From Yersinia vastinensis (lineage in GTDB: Bacteria > Pseudomonadota > Gammaproteobacteria > Enterobacterales > Enterobacteriaceae): a stretch of DNA of 64,000 nt. Position 1 is the stretch's first letter; the number at the start of each line of letters is the position of its first letter. Positions 50,598-61,360 of this stretch are shown piece after piece. Made by a program: the position numbers and the translations under genes. The stretch lies in contig NZ_CACVAF010000001.1 in the NCBI RefSeq assembly GCF_902726565.1, positions 186,001-250,000 of the forward strand, written 5' to 3'. The notes under the pieces were generated by a model. That model was given only the letters and a program-made list of their open reading frames with translations. It ran no database searches and was not told the DNA's origin.

Positions 50598-51683
50598 ATG
50601 AATATAGCAAAAGGATTGATGGTGCTTAGCGCCATAGCGATGTGCATGCCCGTATTTGCCGATGAATTTGAAACTGACTATGACCAAGAAATTATTAAGT
50701 TAAATAAAAGAATCCAACAAATAGAACAAGAAAAAAAAGAGGCACAAGATAAGCTAAGACAAAAAGCATGGAATTTTGATACCTATATTGGCGCAGAGCA
50801 AGAAATAGACAGTGACGAGAGTTGGAAGTTTATCAAAGGAAGTATGGCAACATCACCTTATGTCGGTGCGTATATCTATCAGAATGACTCATTATGGTTA
50901 TATGACGTTCAGTTCTTAAAAACATATTTGGACAATAATCCAGAATATGACCGTACACGTTGGCAGGCTGGGGTCACCAGAACTTTTCCTTTTACTTATG
51001 ATGGTAAAAGTGGCAATACAAAGTTACGTCTTGGTTATCGTAACGACAACTGGCACTTCCCTTCGATTAATAATCCAGTACTGGCAGATCCTGCCTATAA
51101 GGGAGATGTTCGTAAAGGTGAAGAACGGCACGAAATTTGGATCCGTCCACAGGCATATTATAAATATTCAGAAAGTCTAAGTTTTAACGCCAGTCTCTCA
51201 TTTCGCTTGATAGATCGGAAGTTAGATTATGCACGTGCCAAAGGAAATTACGGAGTCTATAAACGAGATTGGAGTCAAATTAATGAGCATTTCGCTGGGG
51301 CTAATATCACTTTTAACCAGAAAAACTCACTTTGGCTCAACTATTTATACATTGATGAACAGTTGGTAAATACCCTTTATAACAAAGAGCATTTCTTATG
51401 GGGCCTTTACCGCTATAAATTTGATAATGGTTTACTACTGATGCCCTATACGCGCTTGGCCTTGGTCAAGGGGACACAGAGTTTTCGTGACTCGAATAAT
51501 CATGAAACACTGTATAAAGAAAAAAATCGTAGCCGCTATGGTTTCCAAGTGCTTTATCCACTGACGAAGCAAACCTCAATATTTGCAGATACTTATTATC
51601 GTCCTGAGCAGACTTGGACAAATAACAATAAGACCAGTAACAATTTTTGGTTCTGGGCGGTAGAGTTGAGGCATAACTTCTGA
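50598..51683 (+). CDS. Outer-membrane beta-barrel protein, OmpG/KdgM-like candidate porin
   Basis: This gene encodes 361 residues. A signal peptide ends at VFA-DE (residue 21). Residues 25-56 form a short charged coiled coil (EIIKLNKRIQQIEQEKKEAQ), then amphipathic beta strands rich in aromatic girdle residues run to the C-terminal AVELRHNF with terminal Phe, the recognition signal for outer-membrane assembly. Strand patterns (LRLGYRNDNWHFP, LLLMPYTRLALVKG, TSIFADTYYRPEQTW) recall monomeric porins such as OmpG or KdgM. It lies 18 bp after nagZ and 52 bp before namZ, so it probably admits peptidoglycan sugars or muropeptides (inference from context). Confidence 0.75.
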   Translation: MNIAKGLMVLSAIAMCMPVFADEFETDYDQEIIKLNKRIQQIEQEKKEAQDKLRQKAWNFDTYIGAEQEIDSDESWKFIKGSMATSPYVGAYIYQNDSLWLYDVQFLKTYLDNNPEYDRTRWQAGVTRTFPFTYDGKSGNTKLRLGYRNDNWHFPSINNPVLADPAYKGDVRKGEERHEIWIRPQAYYKYSESLSFNASLSFRLIDRKLDYARAKGNYGVYKRDWSQINEHFAGANITFNQKNSLWLNYLYIDEQLVNTLYNKEHFLWGLYRYKFDNGLLLMPYTRLALVKGTQSFRDSNNHETLYKEKNRSRYGFQVLYPLTKQTSIFADTYYRPEQTWTNNNKTSNNFWFWAVELRHNF

Positions 51684-51735
51684 TATTAATTAAGCTATAT
51701 CAGAATATTAATTCATTAATCGTGAGAGATAAGGA

Positions 51736-53067
51736 ATGAGATATTTCCTGCAAACATTATTGTGTCTGTGTTCATTATTTATGATAAATGTTGGCTATGC
51801 CAAGGTCACTCAAGACATTATTTTAGGTATCGATCAGGAAAATGTGTATGGACCACAACTTAAAAATAAGCGCATTGGCTTAATGGTAAACCAAAGCTCG
51901 ATTAATAAAGAAGGGCGTCATACCATCGACAAATTATTATCTGAGCAAAAAAAATACCATTTCACTGTGACAACATTATTCTCTGTTGAGCATGGCATAC
52001 GTGGAAATGCTGAGGCTGGGTTAGGCGATGATAATCATATTGATAAACAGAGCGGTCTCCCTATTATTTCGTTGTATGGTCGAGATAAGGATGGTCGCGT
52101 GCGTGCACATCCTACCGAGGCACAATTATCTGATGTCGATATTGTTATTTATGATTTACAGGATGTGGGTGTCCGTTATTTTACCTACACCATTTCTATG
52201 CACCATATGCTGGAAAGTCTGCAAAAGTACCATAAGCAGTTTATGGTGTTCGACAGACCTAATCCGCTGGGTAATCATGTCTACGGACCAATTCTTGAAG
52301 AAGAGAATATCTCGGGTATAGGGATGCATCCTGTGCCTATGGTACATGGGCTGACGTCGGGTGAGTTTGCTAAGATGATAGTGAATGAGGGATGGCTAAC
52401 GCATTTTGATGATACTCATTGGAAAGCTTTTGGTGTCAAAGCCTATCAGTTTCCTCCTCAGAATTTGACGGTCATCGCCATGGGGAATTATACACATGAG
52501 TCACCGTATTCATTGCCGGTGAGACCTTCGCCCAATTTACGCAGTGATCTGGCTATTCATCTCTATCCTTCTTTGGGAATATTTGAAGCAACCAGTGTCA
52601 ATATGGGGAGAGGCTCGGATTATCCTTTTGAGCAATTAGGGTTCCCAAGTAAGGAGTTTTATATTAATACCTGTTATGACGTTGATATTAACCAGCAGAA
52701 AACAGGGTGGCCGCATGCGGGGAAAGAAGTCTGTGGCGAGAGATTTTCTGCAACAGATATAACCGATATCCAACCGACGATACGTTATTTTGTTGAATGG
52801 TGGTTCAAATTTAAAGAGGCGGGTTATTCAATGGTCATCCCACCACAAATGGAGTCCAACTATCTGGATTATCAGGAAAAATACTTTTTAATCCGTCCCC
52901 TTTGGCTCGCTAAATTAACCGGTACACGCAGTTTGGTTAAATTAATGGAAGAAGCCACAGAAAGGAAATTGACCATTGATGAAACAGTAAATTATCTAGA
53001 ATCCAACTGGCAACCCGGCATTAATAATTATTTAAAGCTACGCGAGAAATATAAAATCTATCCTTAA
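51736..53067 (+). CDS. namZ: Exported DUF1343 / GH171 exo-beta-N-acetylmuramidase, NamZ type
   Basis: This gene encodes 443 residues with a signal peptide (about 1-22, VGYA-KV). The DUF1343 family pattern is clear: GLMVNQSSINKEGRHTID, TLFSVEHGIRGNAEAG with a conserved acidic residue, VDIVIYDLQDVGVRYFTYT and FDRPNPLG. The B. subtilis member YbbC was characterised as NamZ, which removes MurNAc from the non-reducing end and acts with NagZ. Here it is the last gene of the nagZ-porin-namZ operon and is predicted to be periplasmic. It ends at a strong terminator. Confidence 0.88.
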   Translation: MRYFLQTLLCLCSLFMINVGYAKVTQDIILGIDQENVYGPQLKNKRIGLMVNQSSINKEGRHTIDKLLSEQKKYHFTVTTLFSVEHGIRGNAEAGLGDDNHIDKQSGLPIISLYGRDKDGRVRAHPTEAQLSDVDIVIYDLQDVGVRYFTYTISMHHMLESLQKYHKQFMVFDRPNPLGNHVYGPILEEENISGIGMHPVPMVHGLTSGEFAKMIVNEGWLTHFDDTHWKAFGVKAYQFPPQNLTVIAMGNYTHESPYSLPVRPSPNLRSDLAIHLYPSLGIFEATSVNMGRGSDYPFEQLGFPSKEFYINTCYDVDINQQKTGWPHAGKEVCGERFSATDITDIQPTIRYFVEWWFKFKEAGYSMVIPPQMESNYLDYQEKYFLIRPLWLAKLTGTRSLVKLMEEATERKLTIDETVNYLESNWQPGINNYLKLREKYKIYP

Positions 53068-53091
53068 ATCCATCACTCTTCTTTGACGTTT

Positions 53092-53123
53092 GAGGTGCCA
53101 GTGAAAACGGCACCTCTTTTTTT
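53092..53123 (+). terminator. Terminator of the nagZ-namZ operon
   Basis: GAGGTGCC and GGCACCTC form an 8-bp stem with a 9-nt loop followed by seven T. Confidence 0.92.
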
Positions 53124-53167
53124 GTGTTTTTTATTCTAAACAGAGCATCGTCGGTGATTCAAAACAA

Positions 53168-53206
53168 ATAAAAAAGGAGTCAGACGATTGCTCATCTAAC
53201 TCCTTT
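53168..53206 (-). terminator. Terminator after tRNA-Ile
   Basis: On the minus strand AAAGGAGT and ACTCCTTT pair across an 18-nt loop and run into TTTTTTA, just downstream of the tRNA 3' end. Confidence 0.75.
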
Positions 53207-53213
53207 CTAAATT

Positions 53214-53290
53214 TGGTGGCCCCTACTGGACTTGAACCAGTGACCAAGCGATTATGAGTCGCGTGCTCTAACCAACTGAGCTAAGGGGCC
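53214..53290 (-). tRNA. ileX: tRNA-Ile with CAT anticodon (ileX type)
   Basis: A 77-nt cloverleaf with encoded CCA. Acceptor stem GGCCCCT pairs with AGGGGCC; the D arm is AGCTCAGTTGGTTAGAGC; the anticodon loop CTCATAA has anticodon CAT; the T arm is CTGGTTCAAGTCCAG. It is nearly identical to E. coli ileX, which lies near rpoD as here. CAT in this sequence context is read as isoleucine (AUA codon) after lysidine modification by TilS, not as methionine. Confidence 0.96.
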
Positions 53291-53440
53291 AGACTTGGGC
53301 GCTGATTATACGGTAGTTTTTATCCTGCGGTCTAGAGCTGAAGAATCAGATGGGTGTTTTATGCACAAAATTAAGGTTTTTTACGGGCTTAATGGGTAGA
53401 GAGAGATGGATATCGCCAAAATACTCAGTATCAGGCTAAA

Positions 53441-53473
53441 AAGAAAAACCCCGGCATGCCGGGGTTTTTTGTG
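53441..53473 (-). terminator. Terminator of rpoD
   Basis: AACCCCGGCATGCCGGGGTT is a perfect palindrome; T runs follow on both strands, so it can act in both directions. Confidence 0.88.
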
Positions 53474-53495
53474 TGCTTGTCACTGCAATTGACGA

Positions 53496-55334
53496 TTAAT
53501 CGTCAAGGAAGCTACGCAGCACTTCAGAACGGCTTGGATGGCGCAGTTTACGCAATGCCTTAGCTTCGATCTGACGGATACGTTCACGGGTAACGTCGAA
53601 CTGTTTGCCCACTTCTTCTAACGTGTGGTCAGTGTTCATATCGATACCAAAGCGCATACGCAGAACTTTCGCCTCACGCGCGGTCAGGCCAGCTAACACA
53701 TCGTGAGTGGCAGAACGCAGGCTCTCAGAGGTTGCAGAGTCCAGCGGCAGTTCCAAAGTGGTATCTTCAATGAAATCGCCCAGATGTGAATCTTCATCAT
53801 CACCGATTGGGGTTTCCATTGAGATTGGCTCTTTCGCAATCTTCAGCACTTTGCGAATCTTGTCTTCCGGCATCAGCATACGCTCAGCCAGCTCTTCCGG
53901 CGTTGGCTCGCGGCCCATCTCTTGCAGCATCTGGCGTGAAATACGGTTGAGTTTGTTAATTGTCTCAATCATATGCACCGGAATACGGATGGTACGCGCC
54001 TGGTCCGCGATAGAGCGGGTGATTGCCTGACGAATCCACCAAGTTGCATAAGTTGAGAACTTATAACCACGACGGTATTCAAATTTATCTACTGCTTTCA
54101 TCAACCCGATATTACCTTCCTGAATTAAATCAAGGAATTGCAGGCCGCGGTTGGTGTATTTTTTTGCAATAGAGATAACCAGACGCAGGTTAGCCTCAAC
54201 CATTTCTTTCTTGGCACGACGCGCTTTCGCTTCGCCGATAGACATACGGCGGTTGATGTCTTTTACTTGCTCAATTGTCAGACCGGTTTCTTCTTCGATC
54301 TGGCGTAGTTTCTGCAAGCTACGTTGAACATCATCCGATACATCTTTCAGTTTCTCAGACCATGGTTTACCCATGGCGATTGCGGCTGCAAACCAAGTGT
54401 CGCTGGTTTCATTGCTCGCAAACAGTGTCACGAAGTTTTTCTTCGGCATTTTGCACTGTTCAACACACAGTTTCATGATGATGCGTTCTTGGGTACGAAC
54501 GCGGTCCATCATGGCACGCATGTTATTGACCAGATAGTCAAACTGCTTCGGTACAAGACGGAACTGTTTGAAGACTTCGGAAAGTTTTAGAATCTCGGCA
54601 GCAGCATTTGCATGGCTACGACCGTTTTTCTTGATTTCCATGCGCGCGTTCTCGTACTGCTCACGCAATTCGCTGAATTTCTGACGAGCCAGCTCTGGAT
54701 CGATGCTGTTATCGTCTTCTTCTTCTTCGTCGTCTTCATCTTCGTCGTCGTCGTCATCCATCTCTTCAGAGGATAATTCAGAACCAACGTGAGTTGCTGT
54801 TGGTGCAATATCTTCTTCAGCGTTTGGATCAACAAAGCCGGTAATCAGGTCAGATAGACGAGATTCACCCGCTTCAACGCGGTCATATTGTTCCAACAGG
54901 TAAGTAATGGCTTCAGGATATTCAGCAACTGAACACTGAACCTGATTGATACCGTCTTCGATACGTTTGGCGATATCAATCTCACCTTCACGTGTCAACA
55001 GCTCAACGGTACCCATCTCGCGCATGTACATACGCACCGGGTCGGTAGTACGCCCGATTTCGGATTCAACACTGGACAACACCTGTGCAGCAGCTTCAGC
55101 CGCGTCATCGTCGGTATCAGTGGTGTTCTCGGCCAGCATTAAATCATCGGCATCAGGTGCTTCTTCCAGCACTTGTATGCCCATGTCATTAATCATCTGG
55201 ATGATGTCTTCGATCTGATCGGAATCGACGATATCTTCCGGCAGATGGTCATTGACCTCAGCATAGGTCAGATAGCCTTGCTCCTTACCACGGGTGACAA
55301 GTAGCTTCAGCTGTGACTGCGGGTTTTGCTCCAT
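53496..55334 (-). CDS. rpoD: RNA polymerase sigma factor RpoD (sigma 70)
   Basis: This gene encodes 612 residues from the ATG at 55334 ([13 protein letters not shown]), one shorter than E. coli. It has region 1.1 at the N-terminus and region 1.2 ([14 protein letters not shown]). A very acidic Asp/Glu run at about 190-210 sits in the non-conserved region. Region 2 ([39 protein letters not shown]), region 3 and the region 4 helix-turn-helix ([19 protein letters not shown]) follow. It directs core polymerase to housekeeping promoters. It is the last gene of rpsU-dnaG-rpoD. Confidence 0.98.
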   Translation of the reverse strand: MEQNPQSQLKLLVTRGKEQGYLTYAEVNDHLPEDIVDSDQIEDIIQMINDMGIQVLEEAPDADDLMLAENTTDTDDDAAEAAAQVLSSVESEIGRTTDPVRMYMREMGTVELLTREGEIDIAKRIEDGINQVQCSVAEYPEAITYLLEQYDRVEAGESRLSDLITGFVDPNAEEDIAPTATHVGSELSSEEMDDDDDEDEDDEEEEDDNSIDPELARQKFSELREQYENARMEIKKNGRSHANAAAEILKLSEVFKQFRLVPKQFDYLVNNMRAMMDRVRTQERIIMKLCVEQCKMPKKNFVTLFASNETSDTWFAAAIAMGKPWSEKLKDVSDDVQRSLQKLRQIEEETGLTIEQVKDINRRMSIGEAKARRAKKEMVEANLRLVISIAKKYTNRGLQFLDLIQEGNIGLMKAVDKFEYRRGYKFSTYATWWIRQAITRSIADQARTIRIPVHMIETINKLNRISRQMLQEMGREPTPEELAERMLMPEDKIRKVLKIAKEPISMETPIGDDEDSHLGDFIEDTTLELPLDSATSESLRSATHDVLAGLTAREAKVLRMRFGIDMNTDHTLEEVGKQFDVTRERIRQIEAKALRKLRHPSRSEVLRSFLDD

Positions 55335-55493
55335 AAGACGGTATCCACACTTCAGAGTATTTGGGTTGGTGTCGGTCGGCGAAACCGCCAACAATAGCAT
55401 TTGGGGCTGTTTTTTTTGTCGCCGTTGCCCGCTATGACGGCATGTTATGGGGATTCGCCCCCACATTTATCGGCAATTAAGCCGTTAGGTATT

Positions 55494-57242
55494 TCATTTT
55501 TTTCTGGCTAACGCCAGATTCAAAGACCAAAGCTCTTTACGTTCTTCGGCGTTTAATCCATGTGTACGATCACGCGCTATAAGTGTTTCCTGACGTTGCT
55601 CCAATATGGAGTCATACAGGCTGGTTAGCGTGTCGACAAAAGTCTGTTCGACCATGTCCTCAACAATCATGTGGTTCCATGTTGCGAGAGTTTCAAGTTG
55701 TTGGCTGAATTTATTATCACGGTACAGTTCTAATAACTGTCCGGTTGTTAACCCCGGTTGGGCTAAACAAGTCTCAACCAACTCAATAAATAACGGTAAA
55801 CCGGCTAACTTGGCTTGCTCAACACCCTGCAACGAGGGGATAAGTGTAGCCAGTTGTGGGTTTTGTACCAGTAGCCCTATAAGTATACGCATGGTTGTGC
55901 GTTTTAGCTGGGGCGGCTGGTAGCTATTTATGTTTTCAGACTGCTTCGGCATCAACTTGTCAAGCTGGCTATCATCAAGCAGACCTAACTTACTACCTAA
56001 CTGTTGGCGCAGGTAAAGACGCAAGGTTTCACCGGGCACTTGGCTTATCAGAGGGAGTGCCAGAGTACTTAATTTGGCGCGCCCATCTGGGCTACTCAAA
56101 TCAACCTGCGGCATCAATGTTTCGAACAAGAAGGTTGAGAGTGGCTGCGCCTCCTCCATCCGTTGTTCAAATGCATTTTTTCCTTCTTTACGTACCAGAG
56201 TATCGGGATCTTCGCCATCAGGTAAAAACATAAAGCGTAACTGACGTCCATCATTGAGATAGGGCAGTGCAGTCTCCAATGCGCGCCAGGCTGCATCTCT
56301 ACCTGCCCGATCACCGTCATAGCAACAAATGACGTTATCCGTCGCGCGGAATAATAACTGAATATGCTCCGCGGTCGTTGCTGTACCCAGTGAGGCAACA
56401 GCGTAATCAATACCAAATTGCGCCAGTGCCACCACATCCATATAACCTTCAACCACGAGTAAGCGGGTTGGGTTGGGGTGGTTCACTTGCGCTTCATACA
56501 AGCCGTATAATTGTCGGCCCTTATGAAAAATTTCTGTTTCCGGGGAGTTGAGGTATTTCGGCACTCCGTCACCCAGAATTCGCCCACCAAAAGCGATAAC
56601 ACGCCCGCGTTTATCGCGGATAGGGAACATGACGCGCTCACGAAAACGATCGTAAGTTCGCCCTGTATCATTAGTCACCAACATCCCTGCATCGTTCAGC
56701 GCAGTGCGGCTTTCGCCATCACGACCAAAACGTTTTAAGGCATTGTCCCAACCTGGGGGGGCAAAACCGATAGCAAAATGTTGAATGATTTCTTCACTCA
56801 AACCGCGATGTTTAAGATATTCGCGTGCCTGATTGGCGTTCTGGCCCTTGAGTGATTGTTGATAGAATGCACTTAGGCTTTCCATCAGTTGATAAAGACT
56901 TTGTCGTTGGTGACGTTCGATCTGGGTGGTGCCGGTTCCTGCCTCGTAAGGCACTTCCAGCCCGTGCATGGTGGCTAATTCTTCAATACTTTCGACAAAT
57001 TCCAGTCGATCGTAATTCATCAAAAAATCAACAGCATTACCATGAGCGCCACAGCCGAAACAGTGGTAAAACTGCTTTTCGCCGTTAACGGTAAATGAGG
57101 GTGTTTTCTCATGATGGAACGGACAGCACGCGTGATAATTTTTGCCCTGCTTCTTCAGCTTTACCCGGGCATCGATAAGATCGACGATGTCGGTACGAGC
57201 CAGCAAGTCATTGATAAATACACGTGGAATTCGTCCAGCCAT
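55494..57242 (-). CDS. dnaG: DNA primase DnaG
   Basis: This gene encodes 582 residues. The N-terminal zinc-binding domain has C-x2-H and C-x2-C ligands (CPFHHEKTPS, then HCFGCGAHG, residues 40-67). The TOPRIM catalytic core has LLVVEGYMDVVAL and CCYDGDRAGRDAA, and the C-terminal helicase-binding domain interacts with DnaB. It makes the RNA primers for replication. It sits between rpsU and rpoD in the conserved macromolecular synthesis operon. Confidence 0.98.
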   Translation of the reverse strand: MAGRIPRVFINDLLARTDIVDLIDARVKLKKQGKNYHACCPFHHEKTPSFTVNGEKQFYHCFGCGAHGNAVDFLMNYDRLEFVESIEELATMHGLEVPYEAGTGTTQIERHQRQSLYQLMESLSAFYQQSLKGQNANQAREYLKHRGLSEEIIQHFAIGFAPPGWDNALKRFGRDGESRTALNDAGMLVTNDTGRTYDRFRERVMFPIRDKRGRVIAFGGRILGDGVPKYLNSPETEIFHKGRQLYGLYEAQVNHPNPTRLLVVEGYMDVVALAQFGIDYAVASLGTATTAEHIQLLFRATDNVICCYDGDRAGRDAAWRALETALPYLNDGRQLRFMFLPDGEDPDTLVRKEGKNAFEQRMEEAQPLSTFLFETLMPQVDLSSPDGRAKLSTLALPLISQVPGETLRLYLRQQLGSKLGLLDDSQLDKLMPKQSENINSYQPPQLKRTTMRILIGLLVQNPQLATLIPSLQGVEQAKLAGLPLFIELVETCLAQPGLTTGQLLELYRDNKFSQQLETLATWNHMIVEDMVEQTFVDTLTSLYDSILEQRQETLIARDRTHGLNAEERKELWSLNLALARKK

Positions 57243-57344
57243 AAGCCCCTATTCGGTCAGTCCATAAACGAGAACAAGCCGCGCATTCCTTTCGGAAAGC
57301 ACGGCCTTCGTATGCAACTACTCGATCTGCGCATTCTTAGAACA

Positions 57345-57372
57345 TAAAAAATGACGCGGTGGGGTTACCCCC
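57345..57372 (-). terminator. Attenuator between rpsU and dnaG
   Basis: On the minus strand GGGGGTAACCCC forms a small GC hairpin, followed ten bases later by TTTTTT. E. coli has a partial terminator at this place that lowers dnaG relative to rpsU expression. Confidence 0.6.
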
Positions 57373-57378
57373 GAAGAA

Positions 57379-57967
<589 letters not shown>

Positions 57968-58981
57968 ATGCGAGTTTTGGGTATAGAAACGTCCTGCGAT
58001 GAAACCGGAATTGCAGTGTATGACGATGAAACCGGTCTGCTGGCTAACCAACTGTACAGTCAGGTTAAATTGCATGCTGATTATGGTGGCGTAGTGCCAG
58101 AGCTGGCTTCCCGTGATCATGTGCGCAAAACTGTGCCATTGATTCAAGCCGCGTTGAAAGAAGCCAATCTTAGCGCCAAGGACATTGATGGTGTGGCATA
58201 TACCGCAGGTCCGGGTTTGGTTGGCGCATTGCTGGTAGGAGCGACCGTTGGCCGCGCATTAGCTTTTGCTTGGGGTGTCCCCGCTGTGCCCGTCCATCAC
58301 ATGGAAGGCCACTTGCTGGCGCCGATGTTGGAAGATAATGCACCAGAGTTCCCGTTTGTTGCGCTACTGGTATCTGGTGGTCACACACAACTAATCAGTG
58401 TGACGGGTATTGGTGAGTATCTGTTGTTGGGGGAGTCTGTCGATGATGCAGCAGGTGAAGCCTTTGATAAAACAGCTAAATTATTAGGGTTGGATTATCC
58501 TGGCGGGCCGATGTTATCGCGTATGGCACAACAGGGGATCGCTGGGCGATTTACTTTCCCGCGCCCAATGACTGATCGCCCAGGGCTGGATTTCAGTTTT
58601 TCTGGCCTGAAAACCTTTGCGGCGAATACTATTCGAGCGAATGGTGACGATGATCAGACACGCGCTGATATTGCCCGCGCGTTTGAAGATGCAGTCGTTG
58701 ATACGTTGGCAATCAAATCCAAACGCGCACTGGATCAAACCGGTTTTAAACGTTTAGTGATTGCCGGCGGCGTGAGCGCTAACCGTACCTTGCGCTCAAA
58801 ATTGGCAGAAATGATGCAAAAGCGTGGCGGTGAAGTCTTTTACGCACGGCCTGAATTTTGCACCGATAATGGCGCGATGATCGCTTATGCGGGGCTGATT
58901 CGGCTGAAAAGCGGTGTGAATAGCGAGTTGGCGGTGTCGGTGAGACCGCGCTGGCCGTTGAGTGAGTTACCGAAAGTCTGA
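57968..58981 (+). CDS. tsaD: tRNA N6-adenosine threonylcarbamoyltransferase TsaD
   Basis: This gene encodes 337 residues from the ATG at 57968 ([14 protein letters not shown], as in E. coli). Kae1/Qri7 family: metal-binding histidines in [10 protein letters not shown] near residue 111, the ASKH-type nucleotide fold, [20 protein letters not shown], and [12 protein letters not shown]. With TsaB, TsaE and TsaC it makes t6A37 of ANN-decoding tRNAs. It is divergent from rpsU and convergent with plsY. Confidence 0.96.
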   Translation: MRVLGIETSCDETGIAVYDDETGLLANQLYSQVKLHADYGGVVPELASRDHVRKTVPLIQAALKEANLSAKDIDGVAYTAGPGLVGALLVGATVGRALAFAWGVPAVPVHHMEGHLLAPMLEDNAPEFPFVALLVSGGHTQLISVTGIGEYLLLGESVDDAAGEAFDKTAKLLGLDYPGGPMLSRMAQQGIAGRFTFPRPMTDRPGLDFSFSGLKTFAANTIRANGDDDQTRADIARAFEDAVVDTLAIKSKRALDQTGFKRLVIAGGVSANRTLRSKLAEMMQKRGGEVFYARPEFCTDNGAMIAYAGLIRLKSGVNSELAVSVRPRWPLSELPKV

Positions 58982-59000
58982 TCAGAAAGGCTAAGCGGGG

Positions 59001-59020
59001 CTGCGGCTGTGTTGCCGCAG
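59001..59020 (+). terminator. Hairpin after tsaD
   Basis: CTGCGGC-TGTGTT-GCCGCAG, 7-bp stem 20 bases past the tsaD stop. There is no strong T run. Confidence 0.5.
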
Positions 59021-59135
59021 TCATTCAAAATACTCATGGACCATAAGTCCACTGCGTTTTTTCATTCCTTTGCGCCTTGCCTCGCTCCTGCTTAGCCATT
59101 CTGACTTTGGCGGGGTGGTGAAGTAATTCAATAAA

Positions 59136-59786
59136 TTAATCTTCTTTCTCTTCTAACTCTGCGGCTTCTTCGGCAGGGGTTTTCTGCTTTTTCTTTCTGA
59201 GTTTATCCCAGATTTTACTCTCTTTGCCGCGCCATAAACGTTGGATATTATCGTGGTGACGCATCAAAATCAGGCAGGAAAGCATGGCGACCGGGAAGGT
59301 AAATTGGGGTTTGAACCACCAGACGTAGAAGGGGGCTATCAGGGCGCTGATAATGGCCCCTAAAGATGAGTAGCCACTCAGTAACACGGTTAACAGCCAA
59401 GTGCCGGTCATTAGGCCGGTCAAATCCCAGCCGATAGGCGCAATAGCACCAAATGCCGTGGCAACACCTTTGCCACCTTTAAAGTGGAAGAATACCGGGT
59501 AAATATGACCAAGGCAGGCTGCAATGGCGGTCAGGCCAAGATAGAGTGGCGAAACGTGTAGCAGGTAAGCAATCCAAACTGGCAGCATACCTTTCAGTAC
59601 ATCGAAAATCAGTACTGTTGCGGCAGCAGCACGGCCACCGATGCGCAGTACGTTGGTTGCTCCGGGATTGCCGGAGCCATGCTCACGCGGATCGGGTAGC
59701 TTGGCAACCCGGCAGACCAGGATTGCACTGGAAATCGAGCCACACAAATACGCGAAGATAATCATGCCAAGCGCGATAGCACTCAT
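59136..59786 (-). CDS. plsY: Glycerol-3-phosphate acyltransferase PlsY
   Basis: This gene encodes 216 residues from the ATG at 59786; the longer frame overlaps folB. It has five membrane helices, with the PlsY motifs [12 protein letters not shown] (about 37-48), [20 protein letters not shown] and a third near the C-terminus. It transfers acyl groups from acyl-phosphate to glycerol-3-phosphate. A charged Lys/Glu tail ends the protein. It is divergent from folB. Confidence 0.95.
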   Translation of the reverse strand: MSAIALGMIIFAYLCGSISSAILVCRVAKLPDPREHGSGNPGATNVLRIGGRAAAATVLIFDVLKGMLPVWIAYLLHVSPLYLGLTAIAACLGHIYPVFFHFKGGKGVATAFGAIAPIGWDLTGLMTGTWLLTVLLSGYSSLGAIISALIAPFYVWWFKPQFTFPVAMLSCLILMRHHDNIQRLWRGKESKIWDKLRKKKQKTPAEEAAELEEKED

Positions 59787-59893
59787 AACACCGCCCTGTC
59801 GAATAATGATCGTTTTAATCGCAACATCAGTGGATAATACGCATATTCGGCTGGAAGTGGTATCCGGCAGGCACAAAAACAGAGAATGACGTG

Positions 59894-60253
59894 ATGGATA
59901 TCGTATTTATTGAGGAACTCAGTGTCATAACCACTATCGGTGTTTATGACTGGGAACAGACCATTCAGCAAAAGCTGGTGTTCGATATCGAAATGGGCTG
60001 GGATAATCGTAAGGCAGCCGTCAGTGATGATGTCAATGACTGCCTAAGCTACGCAGATATCAGTGACACCATCATAAAACACGTAGAATCGCAGCGTTTC
60101 GCGTTGGTTGAGCGAGTGGCTGAAGAGATTGCCGAGCTATTACTCCAGCAGTTTAATTCTCCATGGGTGAGAATTAAGGTCAGTAAACCGGGAGCTGTGG
60201 CGCAAGCACGCAATGTCGGCGTGGTGATTGAGCGCGGCCAACGGCCCAACTGA
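59894..60253 (+). CDS. folB: Dihydroneopterin aldolase FolB
   Basis: This gene encodes 119 residues from the ATG at 59894 (a GTG one codon earlier is also possible). It begins [21 protein letters not shown]; Glu and Lys active-site residues lie in the conserved [16 protein letters not shown] and [10 protein letters not shown] segments. It converts dihydroneopterin to 6-hydroxymethyl-dihydropterin in folate synthesis. It is followed by bacA in the same direction. Confidence 0.95.
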   Translation: MDIVFIEELSVITTIGVYDWEQTIQQKLVFDIEMGWDNRKAAVSDDVNDCLSYADISDTIIKHVESQRFALVERVAEEIAELLLQQFNSPWVRIKVSKPGAVAQARNVGVVIERGQRPN

Positions 60254-60467
60254 CGCATTGCTCTGTAGATAGCATATTTTTTCGCTGTCGTGACATAAAA
60301 GTGCAACACAGCATCAATAATGTGGTCTGATTGCATCATATGGCGTGATAAATTAAGCAATATTGAATTTGAACGGCATTGTTTTGTTAACGACCGATAT
60401 TGTTTTTATCGGTACAGTTTGCAGCATTGCCGTTTTTTTGTGATCTCACATGGCTTGGGTATCGTAG

Positions 60468-61289
60468 ATGACGGATATGTATTCGCTGTTTGTGGCTTTT
60501 GTTTTGGGTGTGGTGGAAGGGCTTACTGAGTTTCTACCGGTGTCATCTACTGGGCATATGATTATTGTCGGCGAGCTTTTGGGCTTTACCGGCGATAAAG
60601 CAAAAACCTTTGAGGTTATTATTCAGTTAGGGTCGATTTTGGCTGTGGTCGTCGTGTTCTGGCGGCGCTTGTTCGGCCTGATTGGCATTCATTTCGGTAA
60701 AGTCCCTCACGAAGGGAAAACCAGTGGGCACCTGACATTGGGCCATATTTTATTGGCGATGCTCCCAGCAGTGGGTTTAGGGTTAGTTTTTCACGATGTT
60801 ATCAAATCACTGTTTAACCCACACAGTGTGATGTATGCACTCGTCGCTGGCGGCATATTGTTGCTAGCGGCCGAATGGTTTAAACCGAAAAATCCTAAGG
60901 CTATTGGGCTGGATGATATTACTTATCGCCAAGCCTTTGCGATCGGTTGCTTCCAGTGTCTGGCGTTGTGGCCGGGTTTCTCTCGCTCAGGTGCCACTAT
61001 TTCTGGCGGGATGCTGGTTGGCGTTAACCGTTACGCCGCTTCTGAATTCTCCTTTATTTTGGCTGTACCGATGATGCTAGGGGCGAGTGGGTTAGATTTA
61101 TATAAAAGCCTGCATTTCCTGACGTGGGGTGATTTACCGATGTTTGCCGTCGGGTTCATCACTGCATTTGTCGTCGCGCTGATTGCTATCAAAACCTTCC
61201 TATCACTGATTAAGCGCATCTCTTTTGTGCCTTTCGCCATTTATCGCTTTGTGGTAGCTGCCGCAGTGTATTGGGTCTATATATCGTGA
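60468..61289 (+). CDS. bacA: Undecaprenyl-diphosphatase BacA/UppP
   Basis: This gene encodes 273 residues, polytopic membrane protein. Two re-entrant motifs carry the active site: [15 protein letters not shown] (about 19-33) and [14 protein letters not shown] (about 168-181). It dephosphorylates undecaprenyl pyrophosphate to recycle the lipid carrier of peptidoglycan synthesis and gives bacitracin resistance. It is about 214 bp after folB and convergent with cca. Confidence 0.96.
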   Translation: MTDMYSLFVAFVLGVVEGLTEFLPVSSTGHMIIVGELLGFTGDKAKTFEVIIQLGSILAVVVVFWRRLFGLIGIHFGKVPHEGKTSGHLTLGHILLAMLPAVGLGLVFHDVIKSLFNPHSVMYALVAGGILLLAAEWFKPKNPKAIGLDDITYRQAFAIGCFQCLALWPGFSRSGATISGGMLVGVNRYAASEFSFILAVPMMLGASGLDLYKSLHFLTWGDLPMFAVGFITAFVVALIAIKTFLSLIKRISFVPFAIYRFVVAAAVYWVYIS

Positions 61290-61306
61290 TTCAGTGATTA
61301 TTCCCC

Positions 61307-61338
61307 ATAAAAAAAGCCCTGAATAATCAGGGCTTTTT
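61307..61338. terminator. Bidirectional terminator between bacA and cca
   Basis: AAAAAAGCCCTGA-ATAA-TCAGGGCTTTTTT hairpin with T runs on both strands. Confidence 0.93.
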
Positions 61339-61360
61339 TTATGTTAGTACCACCGAGAAC

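Noticed and set aside
53214-53290. Reading the CAT anticodon tRNA as methionine tRNA
   Set aside because: Body sequence and rpoD linkage match ileX; CAT is decoded as isoleucine after lysidine modification.
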